Part shown: one piece after another, positions 1-10,718 of the stretch
How the letters are laid out: the number at the start of each line of letters is the position of its first letter
Numbering within the stretch: the first letter of the stretch is position 1
Assembly: GCF_963576615.1 (NCBI RefSeq)
Contig: NC_088710.1
Span: 75,277,019-75,341,018 of the forward strand
Length of the DNA: 64,000 nucleotides
Source: Watersipora subatra
Lineage: Eukaryota; Bryozoa; Gymnolaemata; Cheilostomatida; Watersiporidae
Direction: 5' to 3'
Made by a program: the position numbers and the translations under genes
Notes under the pieces: generated by a model
The model's database searches: none
Seen by the model: only the letters and a program-made list of their open reading frames with translations
What the model was told of the DNA's origin: nothing

Positions 1-120
1 GTATGGTCTCTCATCACGCACCATTCACATAAGATGGAATCACACTAAGTTTTGGCTCATTGCCTACAAGCCTTCTCATCTGAGTAATACAGAGCAAACA
101 AGTGTGCAAAACAAATGTAC

Positions 121-181
121 CTGCAGCCTTGAGAACTCCCTCGACAGCCCTAAGAACTCCGATAGCCTCGCTCCTGGTTAC
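121..181 (-). CDS. TENT2-like gene, coding exon 5
   Basis: Acceptor tttttcag above 181, donor GCAG|gtacat at 121/120. The 61-nt exon continues in frame from the catalytic exon (VTRSEAIGVLRAVEGVLKAA) and leaves phase 1. Bases 1-120 are intron, and the remaining exons are off the window. Confidence 0.6.
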
Positions 182-3100
182 CTGAAAAATCTTGAGAAGT
201 ATCAATCAGTGGGAAAAATACATTAAATGCTGTAATAAAAAAAAGCCAAAAAATTGTGCTGGTTAATAAATGGAGTAAAGGAAATGGTAGAGTTGATACT
301 AGCTCGTCTCTTGTGCAGTTTTAACTGCTCGCACGCTCAATTTGGAATAGATAGACCCTAGCATCAACAGCCCTTATTTACAGTTCCTTTAGCTGGGAGG
401 ATTCATTCGGATCGGGAGGATTCATTCGGATCGGGAGGATTCATTCAGATCGGGAGGATTCATTCAGATCGGGAGGATTCATTCGAATCGGGAGGATTCA
501 TTCAGATCGGGAGGATTCATTCGAATCGGGAGGATTCATTCAGATCGGGAGGATTCATTCAGATTGGGAGGATTACCGTAAAACCTCTATTTGAACGCCA
601 TGCCGCTTTATTTTTCAACTCATCCCCTATAATAGTGGTGGTCAAATAAAGGTGGCATTAAAATAGAGGCTGGCGTTCTATTTTTTAAATAGCTTGTCAG
701 AATTTTGAAGATAAATTTAACCCTTTTACGGGCGAAACACATATCGCCTATATTTTGCGCTCTCCTAGGGCGGAGCGACATTAACCCTTTTGGATGCAAT
801 AAATCTGCTAACTTACCTCTAACTTGTCAAAGATCCCTTAATAAATATGCATTGAAAAGCTGAGAATTATCTCTACCAGTTGATATCTATTGCTTGCAAT
901 TAACCAGCAATGAAATTACTGTCTAGCCTATGCCCTGCTTTGCAAATTGTTGGAGCTTTCAACTTGTTAGTTCGTTCTAAATTTGAAGGCAAATTTTTAT
1001 TTGACAACTGTATTTACCGATGTTGCATAAAAGGTTACCGCACTCATTGATATTTGCTAGTTTACAGCCAAAACTGGTTCTTCATGTGCATAAAAGGTTA
1101 CTGCACACATTGATATCTGCTACAGTTTACAGCCAAAACCGGCTCTTCATGTGCATAAACGGTTACTGCACTCTTTGATATATGCTACTAGAGAGTTATA
1201 AGAGTCGACTCATTGTAAGCCGTGTTCAGATAACTTCAAAGATGATATCAAATAATATGCTACAAGTCTGCAAATTTATAAGTTATATAGTAATATTCTA
1301 TCCGGTGCTACAAAGATATATATTCAATAACGAGTGACATAAACGAGCCATACTTAAAATACATGCAGAAACAAAAATTAATATTATTGAAACAAAAATA
1401 TTTGGATTGTTTGCTCGGTCATTTGCGCTCTGGTTGTTGCTTCCGATGGAATGAAAATCTTCTGGCTGTTCAACGCCTTCCACAATGACCTCTAACCTCA
1501 ACTTTTCTGAACTGCTGAACTAGTTGATATTAGCGTATAAACAATTTTTTGAGCAGAGCAAAACCTTCACACATTGCATTTCGCACAGATGATAAATTTT
1601 TAGCCACATGGGTGCTAAGCACAACTTGCAGCCTAAAACTAGTTACGGTATTCATATACCATTGTAAATGAAAACCGTTTTGCACGTACATTGAAGTATC
1701 AAGACCATGTTAAACAAGGAGCTACTATTAGCCTGATACAGTTATTAATTATTTCTATGGCGTTGGTTGCAAAGTTTTAACGAAAAAAAAAACGCTAAGC
1801 TATAGAGTTAGAAAATGGACTTCACGACAAACAGAAACAACGAAAGAATAAATTGTTGTTGATGTAACCGAGTCATTATTAGTACGATTTTGTGTACACT
1901 TTTCTACTGATCAATTGATATTATGGGTTTGTAAAGATCAAAGAATGTCAAAGTGGCAGTCAAATAGGGGTGGAGTTCAATTAAAGGGTGACGCTCTATT
2001 TTTCAACTCTTCTATAGTGGCGATCAAATAGAAATGGCATTCAAATAAAGGTCGCGTTCAATTAGAGGTTCAATTTGAGTCTAAATAAAGCCGTGTAATG
2101 GAGGGTACCTCGTCATGGGACAGCATGAGGCATATATCCAGATCACCACCATCCGATTTGAAACCGAGCTCAGTCTTCGAAGATCCAATGACAAACAGGC
2201 CCATCAAATCTGTAGCTAGAAAAAAGTAGCCCAATATCTGATTTATCAAAAAACTGCGACAAACTGGACAATGTGATACAGACTAAATATAAATGCCTGT
2301 AGAACATGTGCTACATGAGACTATTTAAGGTAGTACATGCGCTATGTTAGATCATTCAAGGTATTACATGTGCTATGCGAGACCATTCAAAGTACTACAT
2401 GTGCTATGTGAGACCATTCCAGGTATTACATGTGCTAAGTGAGACCATTCCAGGTATTACATGTGCTAAGTGAGACCATTCAAGGCATTGCATGCTGTAC
2501 AGCGTTTCACCCATGTACGTAAAGAGCTTATAAGCGACACTTACCGAACGGGTACTGCAGATTAAACTGTACATGACCCTTAAGCAATTTTTCGAGCCGA
2601 GTTATGATACCCCAGCGGTTGATATACTCTTCACTGGGGACTCGTGATTCTAAATAATGGCTGATGATCTGTTCATCGCCACAGTTCTGCATCTGCAAAA
2701 CCGTCAAGAAAGTGGCTAGTCCAGGAATATCCAGTGGCTGAACTAGAATACTCTAGTATGTGGCAGCGCTGAAAACACATTTTGAAAACTCGATGCCATT
2801 ACAAGACTGCATAAATATACTTACTGGAGATGTGGAATGTTGTAACCTTTCCTGCACCTCTATGGTGAATGACTCTATGAGCGGTGAGAGAGGTGATGGT
2901 GGGGGAACATTCACACCAGCTAGAAGGGTCGGCTGGTGTAATCGCTCATCAACAGGTTGGTTGAATTGGCCTGTGTTCCATTGTAATCCATGTTGGTAGG
3001 GGTGGGAAGATGGAACTTGTAGCCACAGCACACACCTTTGCCCAACAGGCCCTCCTTCTCCATTCCTAGTGAGAAGATGACAATGTAATAGTCCAGTACT

Positions 3101-3464
3101 GGCTGACTACATTTACTAAGTCTGTGACAACTATGAAAAATAACAGCGAGCAGAGACTGATACTGATATATGAGTGGACCTGCACCCTCTTCTAACATTG
3201 CCTAACTAAGATAACCGATAAAACTTGGTAGAGCAAAATGCTAGAGAACCTTGGAGGTGAAAAAGCGCCAGCTTTGAAATGATCGCTGTTGCATCAGAGT
3301 CATGAAGATATAGAATCAAGTAGAGATAGCTGATAAGATTCATGTCAGGCAGCTATGCCTAACACCTCCGGCTACCTGATAAGTGAAAACATACTTCATT
3401 ACATACCTCATCTCTGTTTCCGTTCTGCTCGCTTTCTGATATACTCTAGCCATAGTATCAAATG
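121..3464 (-). CDS. TENT2/GLD2-like terminal nucleotidyltransferase, 5' part (partial)
   Basis: Five exons join in frame on the minus strand: 3464-3407, 3065-2825, 2692-2545, 2215-2109 and 181-121. From an ATG at 3453-3451 the phases are 2, 0, 1, 0, 1, and every junction has AG/GT. The first ~130 residues are Pro/Ser/Gln-rich and unrecognised. The fourth exon encodes LFVIGSS followed by SDGGDLDICLM, the Gly-Ser plus Asp-x-Asp catalytic signature of Cid1/GLD2-type (non-canonical) poly(A) or poly(U) polymerases, which extend RNA 3' ends, usually in the cytoplasm. The fifth exon (TRSEAIGVLRAVEGVL) fits the helix after the first catalytic strand. The second half of the catalytic domain and the PAP-associated domain lie outside the window. 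The start is uncertain, because the first exon has an acceptor and is open upstream. A TUT1 or other TENT paralogue cannot be excluded. Confidence 0.72.
395..574. repeat. 19-bp minisatellite, about 9 copies
   Basis: The unit is GGGAGGATTCATTCGGATC with A/G changes at two positions. It lies in a TENT2-like intron directly before the transposon-like segment beginning near 575. Confidence 0.95.
575..2106. mobile_element. Degraded non-autonomous DNA transposon in TENT2-like intron
   Basis: The left part (about 575-690) and the inverted right part (about 1960-2106) share motifs such as CTCTATTTGAACGCCAT and TTTATTTTTCAACTC, so they look like diverged long terminal inverted repeats. No transposase is visible between them. 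The exact ends and target duplication are unclear. A 63-bp repeat (1026-1188) sits inside. Confidence 0.5.
1026..1188. repeat. About 63-bp tandem repeat, 3 copies
   Basis: The block 'gcataaaaggttaccgcac...gccaaaactggttcttcatg' occurs three times with small differences. Confidence 0.85.
2109..2215 (-). CDS. TENT2-like gene, catalytic exon (GSS...DLD)
   Basis: Acceptor ttttctag, donor GAG|gtaccc. It carries the nucleotidyltransferase signature LFVIGSS...SDGGDLDICLM; the two Asp of D-L-D are the presumed metal-binding residues. The donor lies only a few bases from the end of a transposon-like repeat (575-2106). Confidence 0.75.
2300..2492. repeat. About 31-bp tandem repeat, 6 copies
   Basis: Repeated 'acatgtgctatgtgagacc' plus 'attcaaggtatt' units lie in the intron between TENT2-like coding exons 3 and 4. 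Divergence between copies is moderate. Confidence 0.85.
2545..2692 (-). CDS. TENT2-like gene, coding exon 3
   Basis: Acceptor ttttgcag, donor TTCG|gtaagt. It encodes a helical segment (DEQIISHYLESRVPSEEY, then INRWGIITRLEKLL) just before the nucleotidyltransferase core. This matches the position of the 'LSQQI...L' helix that precedes the core in GLD2 proteins. Confidence 0.65.
2825..3065 (-). CDS. TENT2-like gene, coding exon 2
   Basis: The acceptor is a pyrimidine-rich tract ending in ctag at 3066-3067, and the donor is CCA|gtaagt at 2825/2824. It encodes 80 codons of low-complexity, Pro/Gln/Ser-rich sequence ending in LIESFTIEVQERLQHSTSP, typical of the poorly conserved N-terminal region of GLD2-type enzymes. 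Confidence 0.6.
3407..3464 (-). CDS. TENT2-like gene, first recognised coding exon
   Basis: The exon has an acceptor (ttacag) just above 3464 and a donor AG|gtatgt at 3407/3406. It carries a candidate start ATG at 3453-3451 (MARVYQKASRTETEM) and leaves phase 2, matching the single G that opens the next exon. The frame is also open upstream of the ATG, so the true start may be in an earlier exon. Confidence 0.5.
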
Positions 3465-4248
3465 CTGTAATCACAACTGCTGTATGCGTTGAGCCTGACT
3501 GCCCCACTAGATCCATAGACATATATTATTAGATCATCAAATCATGCAAGCCATATAATCACACCAAATTGTTTACAATAATGGTGATAAGAAGGTAGCT
3601 TGAAATCAAATGATTATGCAGAATAAACCAGACTTAACTTGCTTCATCAAAATTTTGGTAAGAAATTTCACGAAACCAACGCATACTTGAAAGTAATGCA
3701 AAGCTGGTTTACAGAAAGTGGCAGTTTTAATAAGTAGGAACTTGCGATGATGCTAGGCTGAAGGTAAAATATCGCACAAAACCTGATATTTGAAAAGAGC
3801 TATGAAAATTACTTTCAAGGTAAATATATACCCTAGCAGTCAGGCGATGAAGAAACAAATGTTACAACACTCCGTTTTCTAAGAAACGATTCTTGATTAG
3901 ATTACTATATGCATGTTCAAAAACCTCGTCTGGAATAACCTCTCCTAGAGGGTGCTGTCATAATCAGTGTTGAAAAGCAGCCCCGGTATGCGTTGTTATA
4001 CAAAACACACCTGAAAAAATTGAGCCGCGAGAACATAGATAAGCAGCAGCGCAAGTACACCAACTTGCGTACATACGCAAGTTGGAGGCTTCTCCAGTAG
4101 AACCACACGCTAGTTTGTTAAAATCATGGAAGTATTATTTTGAGAAGATAAATCCATTGATGTAATGATTTATTCAAAATGATTTGTAATGAAATGGAAG
4201 CTTATTATGTACCGTTTGAGCATACTTTACATTTCCTATTTAAATTAT
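3465..4248. other. No gene recognised; upstream of TENT2-like gene
   Basis: AT-rich sequence upstream of the first recognised TENT2-like exon. The promoter and any 5' UTR exon could be here, but no TATA box or convincing noncoding exon stands out. Confidence 0.4.
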
Positions 4249-4358
4249 AAACTCTGAGCAAAGCGAGCAGAAACTCTGGGCAAAGCGAGCAGAAACTCTG
4301 GGCAAAGCGAGCAGAAACTTTAGTCAAAGCGAGCAGAAACTTTGGTCAAAGCGAGCAG
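4249..4358. repeat. 22-bp minisatellite, 5 copies
   Basis: The unit is AAACTCTGGGCAAAGCGAGC plus AG; the last two copies carry 'aaactttagtc' or 'aaactttggtc' variants. Confidence 0.95.
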
Positions 4359-5257
4359 AGTCCAAAACAACAAAGAATAGTAAATAGTGCAAGTCTCAGC
4401 AGATTTGGTATGATAGACGCCTTGATAAATTAAATATCAGGACAGCCTGTCAATTACTTATCGTTACTATCAATTATTCACTTAGTTTTGTGAGAGGCAT
4501 GTTATGAACAAGACTCTCATGCCTGTGGAGGCAGTAAAGGTGCGGTAGTGAGGAGGTAAGAGTGATGATAGTTACTGAAAGCATGCTATGGCGTAAAGGA
4601 CTGGAAAAGTGAGATAATCATGAGTGGAATGGCAAGCGAGCGGCTGAGCAGTTTGTGTGCTGACACTACACATATACATATACCTCTTCTAGGTGCTTGT
4701 ATAGGTGTCAGACAAGTGTCAGATAATACTCCCACACTAGCGACAGTTGAAAGATTTGTGCAGTCGCAATTAGTGCTGAAGGAAACAGATTATGGAGAAG
4801 GCAAATCGACCCATGCTACACTTGATATTCACGGCACAGAGTTTTGATAATCACAGCCATGTCACTGAGAAGACAAAAACAAAGCCTGTGGTATACGTAT
4901 TAGGACAAAGAAGGCTACACACAGTTGAGGGTGCATGGAGGATGATGTTAAACACGGTCTTGAGGAGACTTTAAAAAAGGGTAATCAAAAACAGCAAACA
5001 CAGCCACACTGTCATTATCTGAAGAACGTATCAAACTTCAAACTGAAGATCAAAGCCAAAACTGAACTTGGACACATATCCATCTGGCAATCTTTGTAAT
5101 GACCAGAATGAATATTTAACCAAAAACAGCAGAGCAGGGGTTAAAACGTTACGCATCCGATTGGTTCAATGGATTCGCGTACACTTGAATTTAGGAGATT
5201 CTAGCAAATAAACAGAGTTTAGGAAATGAATAAGGGATGGAGTGAACAGTTATTTGA
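4359..5257. other. Intergenic, nothing recognised
   Basis: Two short reading frames near 4620-4974 are open but have no recognisable similarity, splice support or codon pattern. I see no gene here. Confidence 0.4.
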
Positions 5258-5790
5258 TTCTAGAGGTAGTCATATACATGTAGTTTATCTGTTTCTAGAG
5301 GTAGTCATATAGTTTATCTGTTTCTAGAGGTAGTCATATACATGTAGTTTATCTGTGTCGAGAGGTAGTCATATACATGTAGTTGATCTGTGTCCAGAGG
5401 TAGTCATATACATGTAGTTGATCTGTTTCTAGAGGTAGTCATATAGTTTATCTGTTTCTAGAGGTAGTCATATACATGTAGTTTATCTGTTTCTAGAGGT
5501 AGTCATATAGTTTATCTGTTTCTAGAGGTAGTCATATACATGTAGTTTATCTGTTTCTAGAGGTAGTCATATAGTTTATCTGTTTCTAGAGGTAGTCATA
5601 TAGTATATGTTTCTAGAGGTAGCCATATAGTTAATCTGTTTCTAGAGGTAGTCATATAGTTTATGTTTCTAGAAGTAGTCATATAGTTTATCTGTTTCTA
5701 GAGGTAGTCATATAGTTTATCTGTTTCTAGAAGTAGTCATATAGTTTATCTGTTTCTAGAGGTAGTCATATAATTTATCTGTTTCTAAAG
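5258..5790. repeat. Minisatellite with 29-bp and 37-bp units
   Basis: About 17 tandem copies of 'tttctagaggtagtcatata' plus 'gtttatctg'. Some copies carry an extra 8-bp palindromic block (TACATGTA), so long and short units alternate irregularly. Confidence 0.95.
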
Positions 5791-6505
5791 TTAGTCTCAT
5801 AGCTTACCTACTCGGAGTGGTGATCTCATCGTTTATCCCCTTGAAATAGTTGTACAGCTTCTCTGCTGTACAACTATCGAGAAGCAAAAATCGGTGACAA
5901 TATGAGACATCTACCAGATATTTTCACCTTTGCTAAACTACTGTATTCAAGTATTTTAGCTTTCCTTTTTGCCATATTTCTGTAGTTTCAAAGAAAGAAT
6001 TTCTTGAACAAGGCATTTAATTAAGAACTTTTTTCAAGCTGACCATCTCAATACTAGCGCTAACTAGTTTGAGCAAGTTCTATGGAGAGCCTCATTGTAA
6101 CAGTTTTCATATAGAAAGGTTTAGGTTTATACTCAGCAAAGATTGGTCAACTAGTGGCAAGTATAAGGTGGCACATGACGTTGAACCATGGCAGCACATT
6201 GGTTTCCTACACTCTTTCTTATCGACTGAACACATGTAATAGTGATTGCTTAAATTTTACTGCATACTGCTAGAATACACGCCAACATGGTGAAGTCAGT
6301 ATTAGTGTTGGTATTTCTACTATTACTATGTTAGTGTTTATTTTACTACAACAGCTTGCAAAGATTATTTGCCAATAAATTCCATGATTTTCAATAAAAA
6401 TCCCAATTGGATGTCAACTACTGTTTAATGCAAACCATGCAAGTGCTAACAACTATACTATTACAGTAACACCTTGAGATACCAGTGTCCCGACATACAA
6501 AGGTG
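5791..6505. other. Intergenic; transposon-end remnant near 6464-6500
   Basis: No gene recognised. A segment near 6464-6500 (cagtaacaccttgagatac, then cagtgtcccgacatac) resembles the terminal region of the pogo/Tigger-like elements elsewhere in the window. The solo LTR that follows may have inserted into such a remnant. Confidence 0.4.
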
Positions 6506-6509
6506 CTGC

Positions 6510-6917
6510 TGTGGTGGACGCCCGGCCAATACTTTACACTTCTTGTAAATATTTTATTGTATGCTTGTATATATATTTTATATGTCTGTAAATATTTTTA
6601 TTATATGCGTTGTCTTTTTTTTATTATAGCCTTGTTACTCGTTATGTTATCAATTATCGTCGTTTATGTTGTCATATCAACGCGCTAATTATTCACATTG
6701 TTAGCCGGTGTTTTTAATCGGTCCCGTTAGCCGGAACGGGCGATTTTATTGTATATAAGGGAGCAACGCTCACTTAGTAGAGCAGAGCAAATGGCCGAAC
6801 GCTCCTCGGCTAGTGAATTTCCTTCGCTAATAAAACATTGAAAGAAATCACACGCAATTTATTTCTGTTTGAAATAATCTAGATCGTGCCAAGTAAAGGC
6901 CGGCAAACTCCTTTACA
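6510..6917 (+). mobile_element. Solo LTR of an LTR retrotransposon
   Basis: A 408-bp segment starts TGTGG and ends TTACA, flanked by the direct repeat CTGC (6506-6509 and 6918-6921). It contains a TATATAAG promoter motif at 6752-6759 and an AATAAA signal at 6829-6834 about 75 bp downstream, the usual U3-R-U5 order. A GC-rich inverted repeat (CCCGTTAGCCGGAACGGG) lies just before the TATA box. No internal gag/pol sequence is present, so this looks like a recombined solo LTR. The 4-bp target duplication fits Ty3/Gypsy-type elements but does not prove the class. Confidence 0.6.
6752..6759 (+). promoter_or_regulatory. TATA box within solo LTR
   Basis: TATATAAG lies upstream of a GC-richer stretch and an AATAAA signal; this is the likely former retrotransposon promoter. 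Confidence 0.5.
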
Positions 6918-7493
6918 CTGCTAAGGTGTTTATATGTGAAATAAATAGCAAATAATGCCTAAATAGTCTGTTTTGCTACAATATTACAATGAAAAGTGAT
7001 TTGATACCGATACAATTTTCACGAACTGAGAAAACAAACTAAATTCATGAATATGTTGAATTAATGCAATGTACATGGAAGTGTGTGTATAAAAAGGTTA
7101 TCGTTGTAACAGTAGATATCCATCAAAACTTGGAATACAACGATACCGGGCCATCTCGAAAATGAGATATCGGACTGTTTTTGTCTGATACTTTGTCTGA
7201 CTGAACACAGAGAGAGAGAATGCAACTCCTACTTGAGATAATACAGCTGTCCATGTGTAAAAATTTAAATGTAGCGATAGCCATAAGGAAGAACTGAAAA
7301 TTGAAGCTGGTAACGGAACTATTGAAAAGTCGCATTTGCAAATCACAAATAGGTAACGAATTTTGAAACAGCTTTAAAAAAAATACAAACACAAAATATA
7401 ATATTAATAAGAAAGAGTGCACCCCCATTTAGCTTGTAACATACAATCACGATAAGGATAGCGCAGATAAAATAAATGAGATTGATAAGAACA

Positions 7494-7580
7494 GCCTAGC
7501 CATGTGGTTAGGTACGCGTGTTTGCCAAATTGCGATTGCAATTGTCGTGAGTTCAAATCTTGTTTGACACAGATTTTTTA
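7494..7580 (+). mobile_element. tRNA-derived SINE head (pol III box A/B-like)
   Basis: An A-box-like motif (ATGTGGTTAGGTACGCG) is followed about 30 bp later by a B-box-like motif (GAGTTCAAATCTTG). This is the arrangement of tRNA-derived SINE promoters. No complete cloverleaf can be drawn, so it is not called a tRNA gene. An AT-rich tail follows. Confidence 0.45.
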
Positions 7581-7645
7581 TTGCTAGATTTTAATAGGTA
7601 TCTCTGGACACTGGGATAAGAATAGAACGAAAAACACTGAGATTT

Positions 7646-7681
7646 GTATATTAGCTGTGCCTTCCGGCACAGCTAATATAC
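7646..7681. repeat. Perfect 16-bp stem hairpin, 4-nt loop
   Basis: Arms 7646-7661 and 7666-7681 are exact reverse complements (GTATATTAGCTGTGCC) around a TTCC loop. The right arm ends exactly at the terminal TA and first base of the adjacent transposon (7681-8420). Confidence 0.9.
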
Positions 7682-8420
7682 AGTGAAACATGGATAACTC
7701 GCCCACGGATAGCTCGAACACATGGTTAATTTGAACGGTTTCTTTGGTCCGTTCCCACGTAATGATAAATTGCTATAGATAACTCGAACTGTTTTTTCCC
7801 AACGGCTACCGAAACGGTTGTTATCGCTTTAGAAAATCATTTTATTCCAAGCCATAGAGGTAAACCTCAACTTTTCGTAATTCATAAGCGTCGTTATTAC
7901 CACCCTCAGCAAAATATTTTTGTCAACGACTTTTCTAAAGGTTTGGTGAAATTTGATTTATACCAAACATCCGCTTAGCGATCGCCCTTCGGAAGCAAAG
8001 TAAAGTGAGGTAATCTTTGCATAAACTTCAAGAAAAATCGGCAAAATTGATTGTGGGTAAAACGCTCAAAAGAAAAAGATGTCTTTTCTTTTGAGCATTT
8101 CAACAACGATCAAGTTTTGCCAATGTCAATCTAAAAAACGTTCTGGCAATAACATCACCTCAAACAACAAACCAATCTCAAGTGATAGAAAAATCTCTAT
8201 ACTTTTTGATAAAAACGTTTTAAACTTTACATTAGAAGCATTTAATTTGAAACAAGCCATTTGTGCTTTTGATTTATATTATAGTTTGTATATGTACATG
8301 TATCTACTAATAAATAAGTAAATACATGGACTTGTGACAGTGCTCTGATAACTTGAATGCTCTGATAATTCGAACACTTTCGCTCGGTCCCGTGAAGTTC
8401 GAATTATCCATGTTTGACTG
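7681..8420. mobile_element. TA-flanked non-autonomous DNA transposon, family B copy 1
   Basis: Starts CAGTGAAACATGGATAACTC and ends with the inverse (GTTATCCATGTTTGACTG type), flanked by TA. The interior is shared with the copy at 32636-33781, including a hairpin (arms GCTCAAAAGAAAA near 8067-8097). The TA target and CAGT ends suggest a Tc1/mariner-pogo superfamily transposase acting in trans. No transposase is encoded. Confidence 0.75.
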
Positions 8421-8753
8421 TATATATAAATCTATTGCCCGGCTATTAAATATCAGCTTATAAATAATGAGAAGCGATGAGAGTTGTCTATCACTTGCTA
8501 TTAGCCTGGCACACTGCCGATGGAAAATGGTACATATTAGAAATCAGCTTATAAACAATGAGAGTTGCCTACTACTTGTTCACCTACCACTATTAGCCTG
8601 GCACATTGCCAATGGAAAGTTCCAGTAAGCTAGTTAATAAGCGCTAGGCTTATGATGACGGTACGTCATGACGTTGCTTAAGCATCGTCCAGCTACGCTA
8701 TTCTAATAATAGCTATAGCTGGAGAGACACACACACACTTTCATATTTATATA

Positions 8754-9985
8754 CAGTAATACTTCAACTTACGAGTGCTCCAACGTACAAGAAACTTGAG
8801 ATACGAGCCAGCTTTCAAGCACGTTTTAGCACTAACATACGAGCCATGTTTGAGATACGAGCACTTGAGTCAGTTGCCAAGTATGCCGGAGGTGTTTTAT
8901 GAGAACAGCATCACTATGTATTTTTCAACTGCTCAGGTTATACTGTTGTACCATGTTTTTGTGCACGATTTTCTGTGCAGAATTATGTGAATTAAAAGTA
9001 CTGTGCGTAGACCGAAAGTTTGCCAGTAAAATGAAAGATATTACAAAGAAAAAGCAAATGATAACAGTCGATATTAAACGGAAAAATATTGAAAAATATG
9101 CGAAATGTGTATGCGTGATTCAGCTAGCTCGGCAATATGACAGAAATACATTCATAATTATCAAACAGAAGGATTATATTCAGGGCATTTAGTTCGCAAA
9201 AGGACTAACCATAGTTTCTAAACGGTGCAGCGATCTTCACGACCGCTGATGGCATTGGACAAACAATTGGCCGGTGACAGCGTAACTGAAACGATGCTAT
9301 GTGAAAAGGCCGGCGCTATCTATCCAAACTGTTTAATAGACATTCGTACAAGTTGGCTAGTGGTCGTGCGTTAACCATTTGTGGCGACACCTGTGTTCGT
9401 CCTAATCGCAACATGTTGCAAGGGCGACAAAGGCAAACGTCCTTAGATAGGTTTATCTTAAAACGGCCGGCTAGTTGTGAAAGCGAAAAAAAGGAAACAT
9501 TTCTCGCTAACCAGCGAGAAATTTCAAACTAGGAACGCCGAAGAAATTTTAATTACGTTTAGTTGAAAATGAGAGTTTGCTTTTTGGTTTGCTTCTAAGT
9601 TTGTCTTTTAACACTTTGATAAAATCCAAATTTACCAAAGTCACCTGTTGTAACGAAGGATAACTTATATCTCCCTCCCTGGCAAATGCGAGTGTTAACT
9701 GCTATTGTATGTATTTAATTTTACATTTTAATTAAACACATTTCCTTGCATTGTTTTTTATTTGTTGCTTTTTGAAAACATGTACTATGTAAGGAGAATA
9801 ACCAACATGTTCTTTCTGTTATAATATCTTGTTTTGAGTGTTTTATTTGCTTTTTTTAGAGTATGGAAACCAATCAATATATATTTAATTGTTCTATATA
9901 TAAATGAATTGCACCAACATGCGAGTAAATTGACATACGAGCTCAGTCTCGGAACGCATTAAGCTCGTAAGTTGAAGTATGACTG
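8754..9985 (+). mobile_element. Pogo/Tigger-like element copy 1 (degraded transposase)
   Basis: Terminal inverted repeats (CAGTAATACTTCAACTTACG... with 21 of 22 bases matching) are flanked by TA. The interior encodes remnants of a Tigger-type transposase. One is a helix-turn-helix CENP-B-like stretch (about 9025-9165: DIKRKNIEKYAKCVCVIQLA, then RQYDRNT). Further on, near 9240-9300, is a translated 'ALDKQLAGDSVTETMLCEKA' motif, and near 9420-9470 an 'RQRQTSLDRF' C-terminal motif. The DDE catalytic core is absent and the reading frame is broken, so it cannot move itself. Confidence 0.75.
9025..9190 (+). pseudogene. Tigger/pogo transposase N-terminal HTH remnant
   Basis: The translation contains KKKQMITVDIKRKNIEKYAK, then CVCVIQLARQYDRNT. 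This is the Lys-rich start plus first helix-turn-helix (CENP-B N-terminal) typical of pogo/Tigger transposases. The second copy (57101-57550, minus) has nearly the same segment, supporting homology. The frame ends at 9190, before any catalytic domain. Confidence 0.6.
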
Positions 9986-10240
9986 TATGCATGTATAGAT
10001 AGAAACAGAAAAACGGTAGAAATCCAAAATTTCAAATTTGGATGGTTTCCAAAATTTTAAAACTTGTAACACAGTAGCTCATTGTTTTCATATCCTTTTA
10101 TTACTGCCAAGGCCTGGCAAGATAAAAAACAAAAATAAAAAAACTGTATTGAAGTTGCAAAATTTCAGGTAAACCTATCCGCATTGATCTTGTCAACTTG
10201 TATATCAAACTGCACATTATATGCCTCGCTCTGCGTTTTT
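9986..10240. other. Intergenic, nothing recognised
   Basis: AT-rich spacer between the Tigger-like element and the 33-bp array. No gene or clear signal seen. Confidence 0.35.
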
Positions 10241-10513
10241 ATGTTAGTGAGTTTATATGTTATATTTTTTTTATGTTAGTGAGTTTATATGTTATATATG
10301 TTTGCATGTTAGTGAGTTTATATGTTACATGTATATATGTTTTTATGTTAGTGAGTTTATATGTTATATATGTTTGTATGTTAGTGAGTTTATATGTTAT
10401 ATATGTTTTATGTTAGTGAGTTTATATGTTATATATGTGTGTATGTTAGTGAGTTTATATGTTTGTATGTTAGTGAGTTTATGTGTTAGATATGTTTGTA
10501 TGTTAGTGAGTTA
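10241..10513. repeat. About 33-bp minisatellite, 8-9 copies
   Basis: The unit is 'atgttagtgagtttatatgt' plus a variable 'tatatatgtttgt' tail. Length variation of the tail lets two frames read through as hydrophobic repeats (VSLYVIYVCML); these are not genes. Confidence 0.95.
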
Positions 10514-10718
10514 AAATGCTGAAAATAAGATCCTAGACTCACCAGCTTTATTGCTATTATCCCAACTTTCCACATCTTCTGACACATAAATAAGGCTGTT
10601 GTAAACTATTCTTAGATTTTGTAACATGAAATAAACTTTTCATAGCTTCTAATCAAATGACACTTAAGAAATCTCCAAACAAGCACATTAAAACACATAA
10701 GTGCATCATATTTGATGC

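Noticed and set aside
395..574. CRISPR array
   Set aside because: Direct repeats are contiguous with no unique spacers, and the genome is animal. The same applies to every other array in the window.
2760..2999. Plus-strand 79-codon frame
   Set aside because: Shadow of TENT2-like coding exon 2 on the opposite strand.
7494..7580. Functional tRNA gene
   Set aside because: A- and B-box-like motifs are present but acceptor, D and anticodon stems do not pair properly. A SINE head is the better call.
10198..10514. Hydrophobic repeat frames that look like membrane proteins
   Set aside because: Translation of the 33-bp array; no start context or homology.
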